Shown here in pieces: positions 44,446 to 53,083 of a DNA stretch of 57,510 nucleotides (position 1 is its first letter; each line of letters begins with the position of its first letter). A program made the position numbers and the translations under genes. A model generated the notes under the pieces. The model saw nothing but the letters and a program-made list of their open reading frames with translations, did not search any database and was not told the DNA's origin. Source of the DNA: an uncultured Eubacteriales bacterium (GTDB taxonomy: Bacteria; Bacillota; Clostridia; Christensenellales; CAG-138); NCBI GenBank assembly GCA_900545265.1, contig UQYI01000017.1, forward strand, positions 1 through 57,510, read 5' to 3'.

Positions 44446-45162
44446 ATGAGGACCATAGGCATCATCGGAGGCATGGGCCCCCTGGCAACGGTGGATCTGT
44501 ATGCCAAAATCGTTTATGCCGCCCAGGGCAAAAAAGATAGAGACCATGTGCCCGTGCTTCTCAGCGGACGGCCGGATATCCCGGACAGGGCTGCTTCCAT
44601 CTGCGGAACAGGTCCAAGCGCCCTGCCTGCTCTTCTGGAAGAAGCCCGGCGGCTGGAACAGGCGGGAGCAGATGCGCTGTGCCTGGGATGCAATACGGCA
44701 CATTTTTATTATAACGCACTGGCAGCGGCAATAGGGATACCGATTTTCCATATGCCCCGGCTGGCAGGCACATATTGCCAGCATAAGAGGCTGCACAAGG
44801 TGATTCTTCTGGCAGCTCCCGGTACATATGAAACGGGGATCTATGAGAAGGCCTTTTCCGGTACCGGCGTAGAGATAATACGCCCGGAACCGGCAGTACA
44901 ACGGTTGACAGCCCAATGCATCTATGAGGGGATAAAAGCCTGCCGGCGGGACTATGATGCAGGCGCTCTTCAGGCGGCGCTCCTGTCCCTTCTAAAGAGG
45001 GAACAGGCGCCCCTGCTTCTGGGCTGTACGGAACTGCCCATTGCCTGGCGCTGGTACGGTCTGCCCGGAGAGACCATAGACCCGGGCGAGATACTGACAC
45101 AGGCCGTAGTACGCTGGGCGCAGGGCGGAGCGGGCGAAAGCTTTTTCCCTCAGCCGCATTAA
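44446..45162 (+). CDS. Aspartate/glutamate racemase family protein
   Basis: The 238-residue protein starts MRTIGIIGGMGPLATVDLYA. The first catalytic Cys lies in CLGCNTAHFYYNAL and the second in LLLGCTELPIAW, so both acid/base cysteines of the cofactor-independent Asp/Glu racemase family are present. It interconverts L- and D-aspartate or a related amino acid. AGGACAGG lies upstream of the ATG. It is a single gene, with no amino acid transporter adjacent. Confidence 0.9.
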   Translation: MRTIGIIGGMGPLATVDLYAKIVYAAQGKKDRDHVPVLLSGRPDIPDRAASICGTGPSALPALLEEARRLEQAGADALCLGCNTAHFYYNALAAAIGIPIFHMPRLAGTYCQHKRLHKVILLAAPGTYETGIYEKAFSGTGVEIIRPEPAVQRLTAQCIYEGIKACRRDYDAGALQAALLSLLKREQAPLLLGCTELPIAWRWYGLPGETIDPGEILTQAVVRWAQGGAGESFFPQPH

Positions 45163-45240
45163 AAGCGCTGAAACCGCCGCCGGATAAAATCAAATCACAC
45201 AGTGGGCAGCGGATTTTGCTTAACTTTTCTTACCTTTTTC

Positions 45241-45269
45241 TTGACAGCGCCCTGCCGAAGGGATAAACT
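45241..45269 (+). promoter_or_regulatory. Promoter of the mgtE transcript
   Basis: TTGACA (45241-45246), 17 bases, TAAACT (45264-45269). It leaves a leader of about 290 bases before the mgtE ATG. Confidence 0.75.
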
Positions 45270-45329
45270 GATAATTAGTGAAGACTGTGAAATATCTTCG
45301 CTCAATTCAAGAAAAGAGAGGTGAACACC

Positions 45330-45425
45330 ATGGACGCTGGCAGTAGCAGTACGGGCACAAGCGGAAGCAAGGTTCCTTTAGGCCCTGCGGACATAGGTGG
45401 ATCGCCTCTGTTCCTATTCCTATAA
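45330..45425 (+). CDS. 31-codon leader ORF upstream of mgtE
   Basis: AGAGAGGTG lies 7 bases before an ATG that opens a 31-residue frame starting MDAGSSSTGTSGSKVPLGP and ending SPLFLFL. It is rich in Ser, Gly and Thr, and ends in a hydrophobic stretch. It stops 48 bases before a long hairpin (45474-45526) and 139 bases before mgtE. Leader peptides control Mg2+ transporter genes in enterobacteria (for example mgtL), so a regulatory role is possible. I cannot tell whether the peptide is conserved. Its position in a long leader with a strong promoter is the main support. Confidence 0.5.
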   Translation: MDAGSSSTGTSGSKVPLGPADIGGSPLFLFL

Positions 45426-45473
45426 GTTTCCGGGTTTTCCTTGTGTCTTTGCTCTTGCCCCGGGTTTGAAACG

Positions 45474-45526
45474 GCTTGGCAAGGCTTTTTGTTGTACCCT
45501 CTCCCGGTATGGCAAAGCCTTGAAGC
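45474..45526 (+). promoter_or_regulatory. Leader hairpin before mgtE
   Basis: CAAGGCTTT (45480-45488) pairs with AAAGCCTTG (45514-45522), extended by GCTT/AAGC. It ends 25 bases before the mgtE ribosome binding site. It could act in transcription attenuation with the leader ORF. The leader does not match the M-box riboswitch as I know it. Confidence 0.5.
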
Positions 45527-45564
45527 TGTTTGCATGCCTATTCTATGGAAGGAGAGGAAGAAAC

Positions 45565-46917
45565 ATGGATAAAAAGTATTCTCTGGAGCAGACTATCAGC
45601 TCCCTGCTGGAAAACAAACGCTATTCCTCCGTAAAAGACATCCTTGTGACCCTGAATGCAGTGGATATTGCCGCTATTTTCGGGGAGCTTTCCGAAGACG
45701 CTCTGCCCCTGCTGTTCCGGCTTCTGCCCAAGGAACTGGCGGCGGACGCTTTTGTGGAAATGGACGCCGACCGGCAGGAAAGTCTTATCACGCGCTTTTC
45801 CGATACGGAGCTGAAAGCCGTGATCGATGAGTTGTATATTGATGATGCCGTAGACCTGGTGGAAGAAATGCCCGCCAATGTGGTCAAGCGTATCCTCAAG
45901 CAGGCGGATCCCGATACCCGCAAGCTCATCAACGAACTGCTGAAATATCCTGACGACTGCGCCGGCAGCATCATGAACACGGAGTTTGTGGAGCTGCGCA
46001 CTCGCCAGACCATAGCCGACGCCATCCGGATCATTCGCCGGGAAGGGCTGGAGAAAGAAACCATCAACGATTGCTTTGTCACCAATGCCGACAGGACCCT
46101 GGCGGGTATCATCTCCCTGCGCACACTGATCCTCTCCAAAGATGAAGATCTGGTGGGAGACCGCATGGATACCAACGTCATTTCCGTGACCACCATGGAG
46201 GATCAGGAATCCGTAGCGGAAAAATTCAAAAAATATGACCTGACCGCCATGCCTGTAGTGGATGGAGAAAACCGTCTGGTAGGTATTGTCACCGTAGACG
46301 ACGCTATCGATGTCATGGAAGAGGAAGCCACGGAGGATATCGAGAAGATGGCCGCTATGACCCCTTCCGATAAACCCTATCTGAAAACCTCCGTTTGGGA
46401 TATTTACAAGCACCGTATTCCCTGGCTGATGCTGCTCATGGTGTCCGCCACCTTTACGGGGCTCATTATCACAAAGTTCGAGCATACTCTGGCAGCACAG
46501 GTTGTGCTTACGGCTTATATCCCCATGCTCATGGATACCGGCGGAAATTCCGGCAGTCAGTCCTCCGTCACCATTATTCGTGGTCTTTCCCTGAGCGAGA
46601 TCCATTTTAAGGATATTTTCGCCGTTTTGTGGAAGGAGATACGGGTGGCTGTACTCTGTGGCCTGAGCCTGGCCGTAGTGAATTTTGCCAAGCTTCTGCT
46701 GCTGGATCGGGTAGGCGCCCAGGTGGCGCTGGTGGTGTCGCTGACGCTGGTGGTCACCGTAACTACCGCCAAGTTTATAGGCTGCACGCTGCCTTTGCTG
46801 GCCAAAAAAATTGGTTTTGACCCGGCGGTCATGGCTTCTCCTCTTATCACTACTATTGTGGATGCACTGGCCCTGCTGACTTACTTCGGTATTGCCTCTT
46901 CTCTGCTGCATATCTGA
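45565..46917 (+). CDS. mgtE: Magnesium transporter MgtE
   Basis: The 450-residue protein has the MgtE_N domain (residues 1-125), two CBS domains (about 130-250, with DCAGSIMNTEFVELRTRQTI and YDLTAMPVVDGENRLVGIVT) and five C-terminal membrane helices with PMLMDTGGNSGSQSSVTIIR. MgtE is a Mg2+ channel gated by Mg2+ binding to the N and CBS domains. GGAGAGGAAG precedes the ATG. Expression is probably controlled by the long leader. Confidence 0.94.
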   Translation: MDKKYSLEQTISSLLENKRYSSVKDILVTLNAVDIAAIFGELSEDALPLLFRLLPKELAADAFVEMDADRQESLITRFSDTELKAVIDELYIDDAVDLVEEMPANVVKRILKQADPDTRKLINELLKYPDDCAGSIMNTEFVELRTRQTIADAIRIIRREGLEKETINDCFVTNADRTLAGIISLRTLILSKDEDLVGDRMDTNVISVTTMEDQESVAEKFKKYDLTAMPVVDGENRLVGIVTVDDAIDVMEEEATEDIEKMAAMTPSDKPYLKTSVWDIYKHRIPWLMLLMVSATFTGLIITKFEHTLAAQVVLTAYIPMLMDTGGNSGSQSSVTIIRGLSLSEIHFKDIFAVLWKEIRVAVLCGLSLAVVNFAKLLLLDRVGAQVALVVSLTLVVTVTTAKFIGCTLPLLAKKIGFDPAVMASPLITTIVDALALLTYFGIASSLLHI

Positions 46918-46978
46918 GCCTGCAGAAGCCACCCGGCTTACGGTAGGCAGATACCGCGCCGAAACTATTCACCTGTTC

Positions 46979-47021
46979 AGGAGCTGCAAAAGAACGCAAA
47001 TCGTTTTTTGCAGTTCCTTTT
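46979..47021 (+). terminator. Intrinsic terminator after mgtE
   Basis: AGGA(G)CTGCAAAA pairs with TTTTGCAG(T)TCCT and is followed by TTTTC. Confidence 0.75.
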
Positions 47022-47098
47022 CTATGAGCAGACGGGCATGAAAGCAGTTTGCAGACAATATTGCCAGAAAAACGGAGGCTGCGTGAAAACGAAACATG

Positions 47099-47185
47099 GG
47101 GGGCGCACTGCGTGCCTTTCGGCACGCCTGCGGGACAGCCGTCCCGCAGAGTTCCGGCGGCAAAGCCGCCGGAACGTGCGCCCCC
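47099..47185. repeat. Cloverleaf palindromic element, copy 1
   Basis: GGGGGCGCAC (47099-47108) pairs with GTGCGCCCCC (47176-47185). Inside are three back-to-back hairpins: GCGTGCC/GGCACGC (47110-47127), CTGCGGGAC/GTCCCGCAG (47128-47149), GTTCCGGCGGC/GCCGCCGGAAC (47151-47175). Only one or no bases lie at each junction. All four stems pair perfectly. It lies between mgtE and the 3' end of selB. Confidence 0.85.
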
Positions 47186-47490
47186 GCTCTTTCGTACACG
47201 AACCCAAATCCATAAATCAGCGTCTTTGTCCGCCCACTATGTATCTGCTGGACGGATAACCGAATCCGCTATTTCTTTTTACCGTTTTTTCCTGAAAACT
47301 CTTTTTGGGAAAGTTCCATGATGCCCGTTATGAAAACCGGCAAGAATCTATTTCCCCGCTCCATGAGAAAATCACCATTGTGGAGATTCAAAAGCAACGT
47401 TTTTCTCTGATGGCACAGTCTGTTTCCATACGCAAAGCAGGGAAGTGAAAACCTGATGACTTTCGCCGCCCCGCTGTCTGATATGTCATT
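47186..47490. other. Intergenic stretch, nothing recognised
   Basis: About 300 bases between cloverleaf copy 1 and the selB stop codon. No gene of convincing coding character, tRNA or clear terminator was seen on either strand. Confidence 0.5.
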
Positions 47491-49407
47491 TTATGCCGGG
47501 AACCCCCGCAGGATCTTTCTGGCATCTCCGTCCTTACGGGTATAATAGTTTCGGTCAAAATATTCCAGTATGGCCAGTGCAAACTTTCGGCTGGTACCCA
47601 AAGCATCCCGCATCTGGGCCAGAGTGACGGTTTCATTCTCTGCAAACAGTGCTTTAGCTGCTTCCAAAGCTTTCCCGTAGGCCGAAGGACTGTAGCACAA
47701 CTGGGGAGAAAGCATGATCAGCTCTCCGCTGGAAAGAACACTGTCCAGTACCTGCTTAAGATCCGCCTTTTCATTGGCGGCAAACAGTGCCGAGATCTCT
47801 TCTACGGTGCCGGGTTCGATCCCTGCTTTTTCATAGATATCCAGGAGTTTTGCTTTAATAGCCGTTTGCCGCTTGGTATAATGGACGGCAAAATCGCTCA
47901 TCGCATATCGCTCGCCCTCCCGGCGGATCAGCCCTTCCCTGCACAATTCCGCCAGCAGCGCATCGGCGCAGGTCTGCTCCATGGATTTGAACACCTTCTG
48001 CCTCAATTCAGCCGCCTTCATGCCTGCATGGAGGGGGTTCTGCTTGTGATATCCTGCAAGCTGGTTTTTAACGGAGGCCGCTACCGTATCCAGCACGGCG
48101 GAGGCCACATACCGGCCGGGCAGAGGTTCCACGATCTTTCCCTCCTGCAACAGCGTTGTAAGCTCCTGTTCCAGCGTTTCTTCGTTCTCCTGCAGTTTGG
48201 CCGCCAGTTTTTTCTTATCCGGCAGGTTCAAGGCCATCTCCCGCAGCAGCTGCAGCACCTGATCCCCCTGAGAACCGCTTTCCTTGATCTTCAAAGCTTC
48301 CAGCACGGCGGGCACATTGCGCTTATGCCGCCGGGGCATATCGTCCAAAATCACCCCTCCGCCAATAGTTTCCAAAGGAGAGTAGAAACGAATAACAAAT
48401 CGGTCCCCGTTCTTACAGGCAATATTCTCTGTCAGGCGCAGCTGGGCATACCCCGATTCCCCCGGCTGCAGTTCGTCCCTGTCCAACAGCACCACCTTGC
48501 ACAACAGCACCATGGAGCCATGATACAGATGTACCTGCATATCGTTGGTAATGATCCGTTGGGAATCCGGAAGATTGGTAAGCTTTACATCCAGCATTCT
48601 GGAAATAGGTACAGAACCGGGTTTGGCTACAGTATCTCCCCGCTTCACATCGCTCTTTTTCAGTCCGCCCAGGTTCACTGCTACCCGCTGGCCTGCATAG
48701 GCTGTCTCCACGCTCTTACCGTGCACCTGCAAATTCCGAATCCGGGTGGCCGCCCCTGAAGGCACCAGTTCCGCCGGTTCCCCCTCATGCAGGCATCCTT
48801 CTATAAGCGTTCCCGTAACTACCGTGCCAAAGCCGTCCACAGAAAATACCCTGTCTATAGGCAAGCGGAAGGGGATCCGGGCACTTTTTTCCCCCGCCTT
48901 CTGCACCAGCTCATAGAGCTTGGCTTTCAGTTCGGGAATTCCCTGCCCCGTATAGGCCGAAACGGTCATGATAGGCTTGCCTTCCAGAAAAGTGCCCTTC
49001 ACCCGCTCGGCGATTTCCTCCTGCATCATCTCCAGCCATTCCGGCTCTACCATATCCGCCTTGGTAATGACCGTGACCCCGTCCTGTATGCCCAACAGCG
49101 TCAGGATGTTCATATGCTCTATGGTCTGGGGCATGAACCCTTCGTCAGCCGCCACCACCAGCATGGCCAGATCGATGCCTCCGGCCCCTGCCAGCATATT
49201 GCGGATAAATTTTTCATGGCCGGGCACATCCACAATTCCTGCCTGGGTGCCGTCCGGCCAGTCCAGATGGGCAAACCCCAGTTCAATGGTGATCCCCCGT
49301 TTCTTCTCCTCCTGAAGCCGATCCGTATCTATACCCGTCAGTGCCTTAATGAGAGCGGTCTTGCCATGATCCACATGACCCGCCGTACCGATGATTACGT
49401 GCTTCAT
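47491..49407 (-). CDS. selB: Selenocysteine-specific elongation factor SelB
   Basis: The 638-residue protein has the GTPase domain (IIGTAGHVDHGKTALIKALT, TIELGFAHLDWPDG, DVPGHEKFIRNMLAG), EF-Tu-like domains 2 and 3, and C-terminal winged helices that bind the SECIS RNA (for example VEEISALFAANEKADLKQVL). Length and layout fit SelB. It delivers Sec-tRNA(Sec) to UGA codons, such as those at 27142 and possibly 28508. The ATG follows the selA stop with no gap. Confidence 0.95.
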   Translation of the reverse strand: MKHVIIGTAGHVDHGKTALIKALTGIDTDRLQEEKKRGITIELGFAHLDWPDGTQAGIVDVPGHEKFIRNMLAGAGGIDLAMLVVAADEGFMPQTIEHMNILTLLGIQDGVTVITKADMVEPEWLEMMQEEIAERVKGTFLEGKPIMTVSAYTGQGIPELKAKLYELVQKAGEKSARIPFRLPIDRVFSVDGFGTVVTGTLIEGCLHEGEPAELVPSGAATRIRNLQVHGKSVETAYAGQRVAVNLGGLKKSDVKRGDTVAKPGSVPISRMLDVKLTNLPDSQRIITNDMQVHLYHGSMVLLCKVVLLDRDELQPGESGYAQLRLTENIACKNGDRFVIRFYSPLETIGGGVILDDMPRRHKRNVPAVLEALKIKESGSQGDQVLQLLREMALNLPDKKKLAAKLQENEETLEQELTTLLQEGKIVEPLPGRYVASAVLDTVAASVKNQLAGYHKQNPLHAGMKAAELRQKVFKSMEQTCADALLAELCREGLIRREGERYAMSDFAVHYTKRQTAIKAKLLDIYEKAGIEPGTVEEISALFAANEKADLKQVLDSVLSSGELIMLSPQLCYSPSAYGKALEAAKALFAENETVTLAQMRDALGTSRKFALAILEYFDRNYYTRKDGDARKILRGFPA

Positions 49408-50787
49408 TTACAGCAAAGCCTCCTTGGCTCTTTGGGCGATACAGGGGTAGTCTTCCTCGCAAAGGGTACGCATATGAAGCAGATACCGTCCGTGATCCAC
49501 TCGTCCGATAATAGGCGGTTCTCCCCGGCGCATAGCCGCCTCCAATGCTTCCACGGCTTTTTCTCCTGGCAGAATGGACACGGCACAGCCGGGCAACAGT
49601 TCCATGGGCACGCTGCCTCCTCCTACCTGATCCTCCACATCCACACATTCACAGGCCACGCCCTGCTCCCGCAGCCGGCAGCAAAGCTCCTCTCCCTGGT
49701 TCTTCAGCCGCTCCATCGGCCGGAATATCCGTTCCATGGTGGGGACCTCCTCCATGGCCGTTTCTTCCGTATAGGCGCGCAGCGTGGCTTCCAGAGCCGC
49801 CAGAGTCATCTTATCCACACGCATGGCCCGGGCCAAGGGATGGCGACGGCAGGCATCTATATATTCCTTTTTACCCACCAATATACCGGCCTGGGGCCCG
49901 CCCAAAAGCTTATCTCCGGAAAAAGTCACCACATCCATACCCGCTGCAACACACAACTGCACCGTAGGTTCATCGTGAATACCCAGAGGATTCAGATCCA
50001 TCAGGGAACCGCCGCCCATATCTTCCAGTACAGGCAAACCGTATTTATGCCCCAGTTCCGTCATCTCCCGGCGCTCCACCACTTCGGTAAAGCCCACGAT
50101 ACGGTAGTTGCTGGTATGTACTTTCATCAAAGCCCGGGTGTTTTCCCCGATGGCCCGTTCATAATCCCGTATATTGGTCTTATTGGTGGTGCCCACCTCC
50201 CGCAGGGAAGCACCGCAGCTCTCCATGATCTCCGGCACCCGGAAGCTTCCACCGATCTCCACCAGTTCCCCTCGGGAAACCACCACCTCGCCCCCCTGGG
50301 CCAGAGCCGAAAGCAGCAGCAGTACTGCAGCCGCATTATTGTTTACCACAAAAGCTGCTTCCGCTCCCGTAAGTTTGCACAGAAGTCCTTCCACATGGGC
50401 ATAGCGATGCCCCCGCTTCCCGGCTTCCACATCATATTCCAAAGTGGAGTAATCCCTGGCTGCTTCATAGGCCGCCCGGGCTGCCCGCTCCCCCAGACAG
50501 GCCCGGCCCAGATTGGTGTGCAGCGTTACACCGGTGCCGTTTATCACCGGACGCAAAGAGGGCCGATGCAGAGCATGCGCCCGGCGGGCGATGCTTTGAC
50601 AAAGCTCGTCCAGTTCCGGCAGCGTTTCCAGTTCCCCGGAAAGCACCTCTTCCCGAAGGGTGCTGACACAAGTGCGTACCGCCTCTACCAGATCCGTATG
50701 CGGAATATCTACACAAAGAGCTGCCAGGGCGGGAAGCCGCAGCAGATCATCCACTTTGGGAAGGCGGCGCAGTAAAGTTTTATCCAT
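49408..50787 (-). CDS. selA: L-seryl-tRNA(Sec) selenium transferase SelA
   Basis: The 459-residue PLP enzyme has GTGVTLHTNLGRACLGERAA, NNNAAAVLLLLSAL, VGTTNKTNIRDYERAI and VVTFSGDKLLGGPQAGILVG with the PLP lysine in GDKLLGG. It converts seryl-tRNA(Sec) to selenocysteyl-tRNA(Sec) with selenophosphate. It precedes selB directly. selD and selC were not found in the window. Confidence 0.96.
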   Translation of the reverse strand: MDKTLLRRLPKVDDLLRLPALAALCVDIPHTDLVEAVRTCVSTLREEVLSGELETLPELDELCQSIARRAHALHRPSLRPVINGTGVTLHTNLGRACLGERAARAAYEAARDYSTLEYDVEAGKRGHRYAHVEGLLCKLTGAEAAFVVNNNAAAVLLLLSALAQGGEVVVSRGELVEIGGSFRVPEIMESCGASLREVGTTNKTNIRDYERAIGENTRALMKVHTSNYRIVGFTEVVERREMTELGHKYGLPVLEDMGGGSLMDLNPLGIHDEPTVQLCVAAGMDVVTFSGDKLLGGPQAGILVGKKEYIDACRRHPLARAMRVDKMTLAALEATLRAYTEETAMEEVPTMERIFRPMERLKNQGEELCCRLREQGVACECVDVEDQVGGGSVPMELLPGCAVSILPGEKAVEALEAAMRRGEPPIIGRVDHGRYLLHMRTLCEEDYPCIAQRAKEALL

Positions 50788-50827
50788 GATCCATTTGCTC
50801 CTGCAGGTTATTTATATCTGTTTTTTA

Positions 50828-50857
50828 ATTATACCAGCTTTCCCCGGCAAAACACAA
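50828..50857 (-). promoter_or_regulatory. Promoter of selA-selB
   Basis: On the minus strand TTGTGT (50857-50852), 18 bases, TATAAT (50833-50828), about 40 bases before the selA ATG. Confidence 0.6.
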
Positions 50858-51002
50858 GTGGGAAAGGCCGTTTGCTTGTCCCCGAACAGAATAGATTGCG
50901 AACGGTCACTGTTGAATCCCCGTTCCTGTGCTTCTACGAACACACGCACAGCTTGAGGACAGATCGCCCCGTAAAATTGGAAGCTGCCTGAAAGCCAGGG
51001 GT

Positions 51003-51087
51003 GGGGCGCACTGCGTGCCTGACGGCACGCCTGCGGGGCAAATGCCCCGCAGAGTTCCGGCGCCTACGCCGCCGGAACGTGCGCCCC
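51003..51087. repeat. Cloverleaf palindromic element, copy 2
   Basis: GGGGCGCAC (51003-51011) pairs with GTGCGCCCC (51079-51087). The inner arms are GCGTGCC/GGCACGC (51013-51030), CTGCGGGGC/GCCCCGCAG (51031-51052) and GTTCCGGCG/CGCCGGAAC-type (51054-51078). Compared with copy 1, arm 2 changes an A-T pair to G-C on both sides, and its loop differs. It lies upstream of the selA promoter. Confidence 0.85.
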
Positions 51088-51217
51088 CGGATTTCGCATA
51101 CATCCCCGCAGCACTTCTCCCTCGCCTGCCGAAAACTACTCTCCGCTGTGGAACTGAGCTCATTATTCCGCCCTCAAATGTTTATGAGAGACAATACCGC
51201 CGCCACCCCCTCTACGC

Positions 51218-51248
51218 AAAAAGAGAAGCGCTGTGCGCTTCTCTTTTC
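51218..51248. terminator. Terminator after the YedE operon
   Basis: AAAAAGAGAAGCGC-TGT-GCGCTTCTCTTTTC; T runs on both strands. It ends the minus-strand yedE-tusA-DUF3343 transcript. Confidence 0.85.
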
Positions 51249-51264
51249 TCCTGCAGGCAGGATC

Positions 51265-51507
51265 TTATTCATTTTCCAGCAGCAGACGGCAGGGCTCCTC
51301 TCCCTCCATCTCATAGACACGCTCCACATCCTCGTCCATATCCTCCAGATAAGGTACATCCCCCTCATAGCGTACACAGGTGCCGCAGGAGGAAGACAGG
51401 CTCCGCGGAACAGGAGCCATACGAGCCGCAATCCCCCTGCTCTGCAGAGTACGGCTGGTGAGCAGGGCGCTCAGATGGGTATGAAAAGTAGCGATATACC
51501 GGTTCAA
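51265..51507 (-). CDS. DUF3343-family putative Se/S carrier protein
   Basis: The 80-residue protein resembles DUF3343: YIATFHTHLSALLTSRTLQS at the start and a conserved central Cys in SLSSSCGTCVRYEGD, here CGTC. DUF3343 proteins are often encoded with selenium and sulfur transfer genes and are proposed to hold Se or S on the Cys. The start is TTG with GGGA upstream. It is the last gene of the yedE-tusA-DUF3343 set. Confidence 0.75.
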   Translation of the reverse strand: MNRYIATFHTHLSALLTSRTLQSRGIAARMAPVPRSLSSSCGTCVRYEGDVPYLEDMDEDVERVYEMEGEEPCRLLLENE

Positions 51508-51529
51508 AATGCTGCTTGTCCCTTTCTTT

Positions 51530-51733
51530 TTATTTGGTGAAAGTCAGGTGGAAGTCTTCTCCTTCCGGAGCGCAGATCACGCTGTACCCCTGAGAACGGC
51601 CATACCGGGTCACATTCTCCACGGAACACATATTGTCTACCAGCACTTCCAACTTGGCGGGAGCATTGGCCTTGACTTCCTTCTGTACCATGACCACAGG
51701 CATGGGGCAGGAATATCCTCTTGCGTCGATCAT
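51530..51733 (-). CDS. TusA/YedF-like sulfur- or selenium-transfer protein
   Basis: The 67-residue protein begins MIDARGYSCPMPVVMVQKEV, with the CPxP motif whose Cys carries persulfide or selenide in TusA-family proteins. It sits 13 bases after the YedE-like gene. In selenium-using bacteria the YedE-YedF pair is a known neighbour set, so a role in selenium supply is likely. Confidence 0.88.
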   Translation of the reverse strand: MIDARGYSCPMPVVMVQKEVKANAPAKLEVLVDNMCSVENVTRYGRSQGYSVICAPEGEDFHLTFTK

Positions 51734-51746
51734 TGCAAAAACCTCC

Positions 51747-52844
51747 TTATGCGTTTTGGGTTTTCTTCTGGCGGGCGATGTTGATCAGACTGATGACCAG
51801 CAAAATCACCAGACCGGCGCAGACCACGATCTTACCCTTATCGGAAATACCGCCTACCTTATAAACGCCATCCACCACAGAATCGGCGTTTCCGGCCAAC
51901 CCAAAGTTATGGGAGATAGCGGCCCCGGCGATCATGCCGAATACGGTCACGGCGGAGTCACCGTTGCCTTCACCGGCCAGGATCAGTTGACGCAGGGGGC
52001 AGCCGCCCACCAGTACGGAACCCCAGCCAACCAGAACCATGCCAAGCAGGTTCCAAAGGTGTGCGCTGTGGGCAATAGGCTGATTCTGGAAGCTCAGGTT
52101 GAACTTGCCCTGAATGAGGTTGCCGATCAATACTACCACAAAAATGGCTACGAAGCCATACAGAAGCTTGAAATCTTTAAACATGATCGCATCACGAATG
52201 CCGCCTACCATGCACATACGGGCCCGCTGCGCAAGAGCGCCCACCACCAGGGCGATACCGAGTGCTGCCAGCAGGGGCGCATGCTTGGAGCCGGGACCCT
52301 CTTCGCTGGCCTTAAAGATAGCAGGTACCGCAATCGCCAGCACCAGCAGCACTACCATCAGGAAGGGGAGGATGCTGCCTTCGGTCTTCCCCACGGAATA
52401 AGCCCGCTTCAGGGAGAAGCCGTTCTTCAAAAATACGATGCCGATGCAGATGCCGATAACGAAACCGGCCAACCCTACCAGTGCATTCAGATCCCCGCCG
52501 CCCAGACGGATGACCATACGCAGGGGGCAGCCCAGGAAGGCCAGAGCGCCGATCATGACCAGTGCGCCGATCAAAAACCGGGTGGCAGGAGAAGAACCGG
52601 CCTTAGGCTTAAACTCTTTGGTGGCAATAGCCATCAGGCAGGCGCCCAGCACCAGACCGATGACCTCAGGACGGATATACTGCACCTTGGCAGCGGAATG
52701 AAGTCCCAAACCTCCGGCGATATCCCGCAGGAAGCAGGCGATACAGAACCCCATGTTGGCGGGGTTCCCCAGCAGCGTCAGCACCAAAGCGGCGGCGCCT
52801 ACTGCAAGGCCCGTCACCAGCACTATCCAGTTGACTTTTTTCAT
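51747..52844 (-). CDS. YedE-like selenium/sulfur membrane transporter
   Basis: The 365-residue protein has about nine to ten membrane helices. Conserved Cys motifs are MGFCIACFLRDIAGG, LAFLGCPLRMVIRLGGGD, RARMCMVGGIRD and LVGGCPLRQLILAGEG, as in YeeE/YedE transporters. The YedE branch linked to selenium metabolism is the best fit from its neighbours. GGAGG precedes the ATG at 52844. It leads the operon with the TusA-like and DUF3343 genes. Confidence 0.88.
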   Translation of the reverse strand: MKKVNWIVLVTGLAVGAAALVLTLLGNPANMGFCIACFLRDIAGGLGLHSAAKVQYIRPEVIGLVLGACLMAIATKEFKPKAGSSPATRFLIGALVMIGALAFLGCPLRMVIRLGGGDLNALVGLAGFVIGICIGIVFLKNGFSLKRAYSVGKTEGSILPFLMVVLLVLAIAVPAIFKASEEGPGSKHAPLLAALGIALVVGALAQRARMCMVGGIRDAIMFKDFKLLYGFVAIFVVVLIGNLIQGKFNLSFQNQPIAHSAHLWNLLGMVLVGWGSVLVGGCPLRQLILAGEGNGDSAVTVFGMIAGAAISHNFGLAGNADSVVDGVYKVGGISDKGKIVVCAGLVILLVISLINIARQKKTQNA

Positions 52845-52885
52845 GACAAAACCTCCCATGTATTCAGCGGTTCCTGTGAAAACCG

Positions 52886-52904
52886 CTTATAATATTATTA
52901 TAAG
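52886..52904. promoter_or_regulatory. AT-rich dyad upstream of the YedE-like gene
   Basis: CTTATAATA-T-TATTATAAG is a perfect 9-bp inverted repeat around one base and includes a -10-like TATAAT. It lies 42 bases before the ATG. A hairpin GCGGTT/AACCGC (52867-52886) follows in the leader. It may be an operator. Confidence 0.45.
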
Positions 52905-53027
52905 AATAATGCCGAAATAAATCGAATAGTCCTTGCCGATTTTTCCCGGTTTTGATCGTTTGTTCCGATAATACACGCAGAACGTATTCTCTTTTCGCTC
53001 CGCCGATCCGGTTCCATGAGGTCCAAT

Positions 53028-53050
53028 AAAAAAACTCCCCAAAGGGAGTT
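53028..53050 (-). terminator. Intrinsic terminator of the lysR-type gene
   Basis: On the minus strand AACTCCC-TTTG-GGGAGTT followed by TTTTT, 34 bases after the stop codon. Confidence 0.8.
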
Positions 53051-53083
53051 CATTTGCATGCACCGCATGCCGTTCTGCCGGGC

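Noticed and set aside
45270..45564. M-box (ykoK) Mg2+ riboswitch before mgtE
   Set aside because: The conserved M-box blocks as I know them were not found in the leader. A covariance-model search could overturn this.
47099..51087. CRISPR array from the repeated GC-rich elements
   Set aside because: Copies are kilobases apart, palindromic as wholes and without regular spacers.
46918..51264. selC (tRNA-Sec) near selA/selB
   Set aside because: No stretch with a UCA anticodon loop, long acceptor stem and long variable arm was seen. The GC-rich cloverleaf elements are not tRNAs: they lack T- and anticodon-loop sequences.
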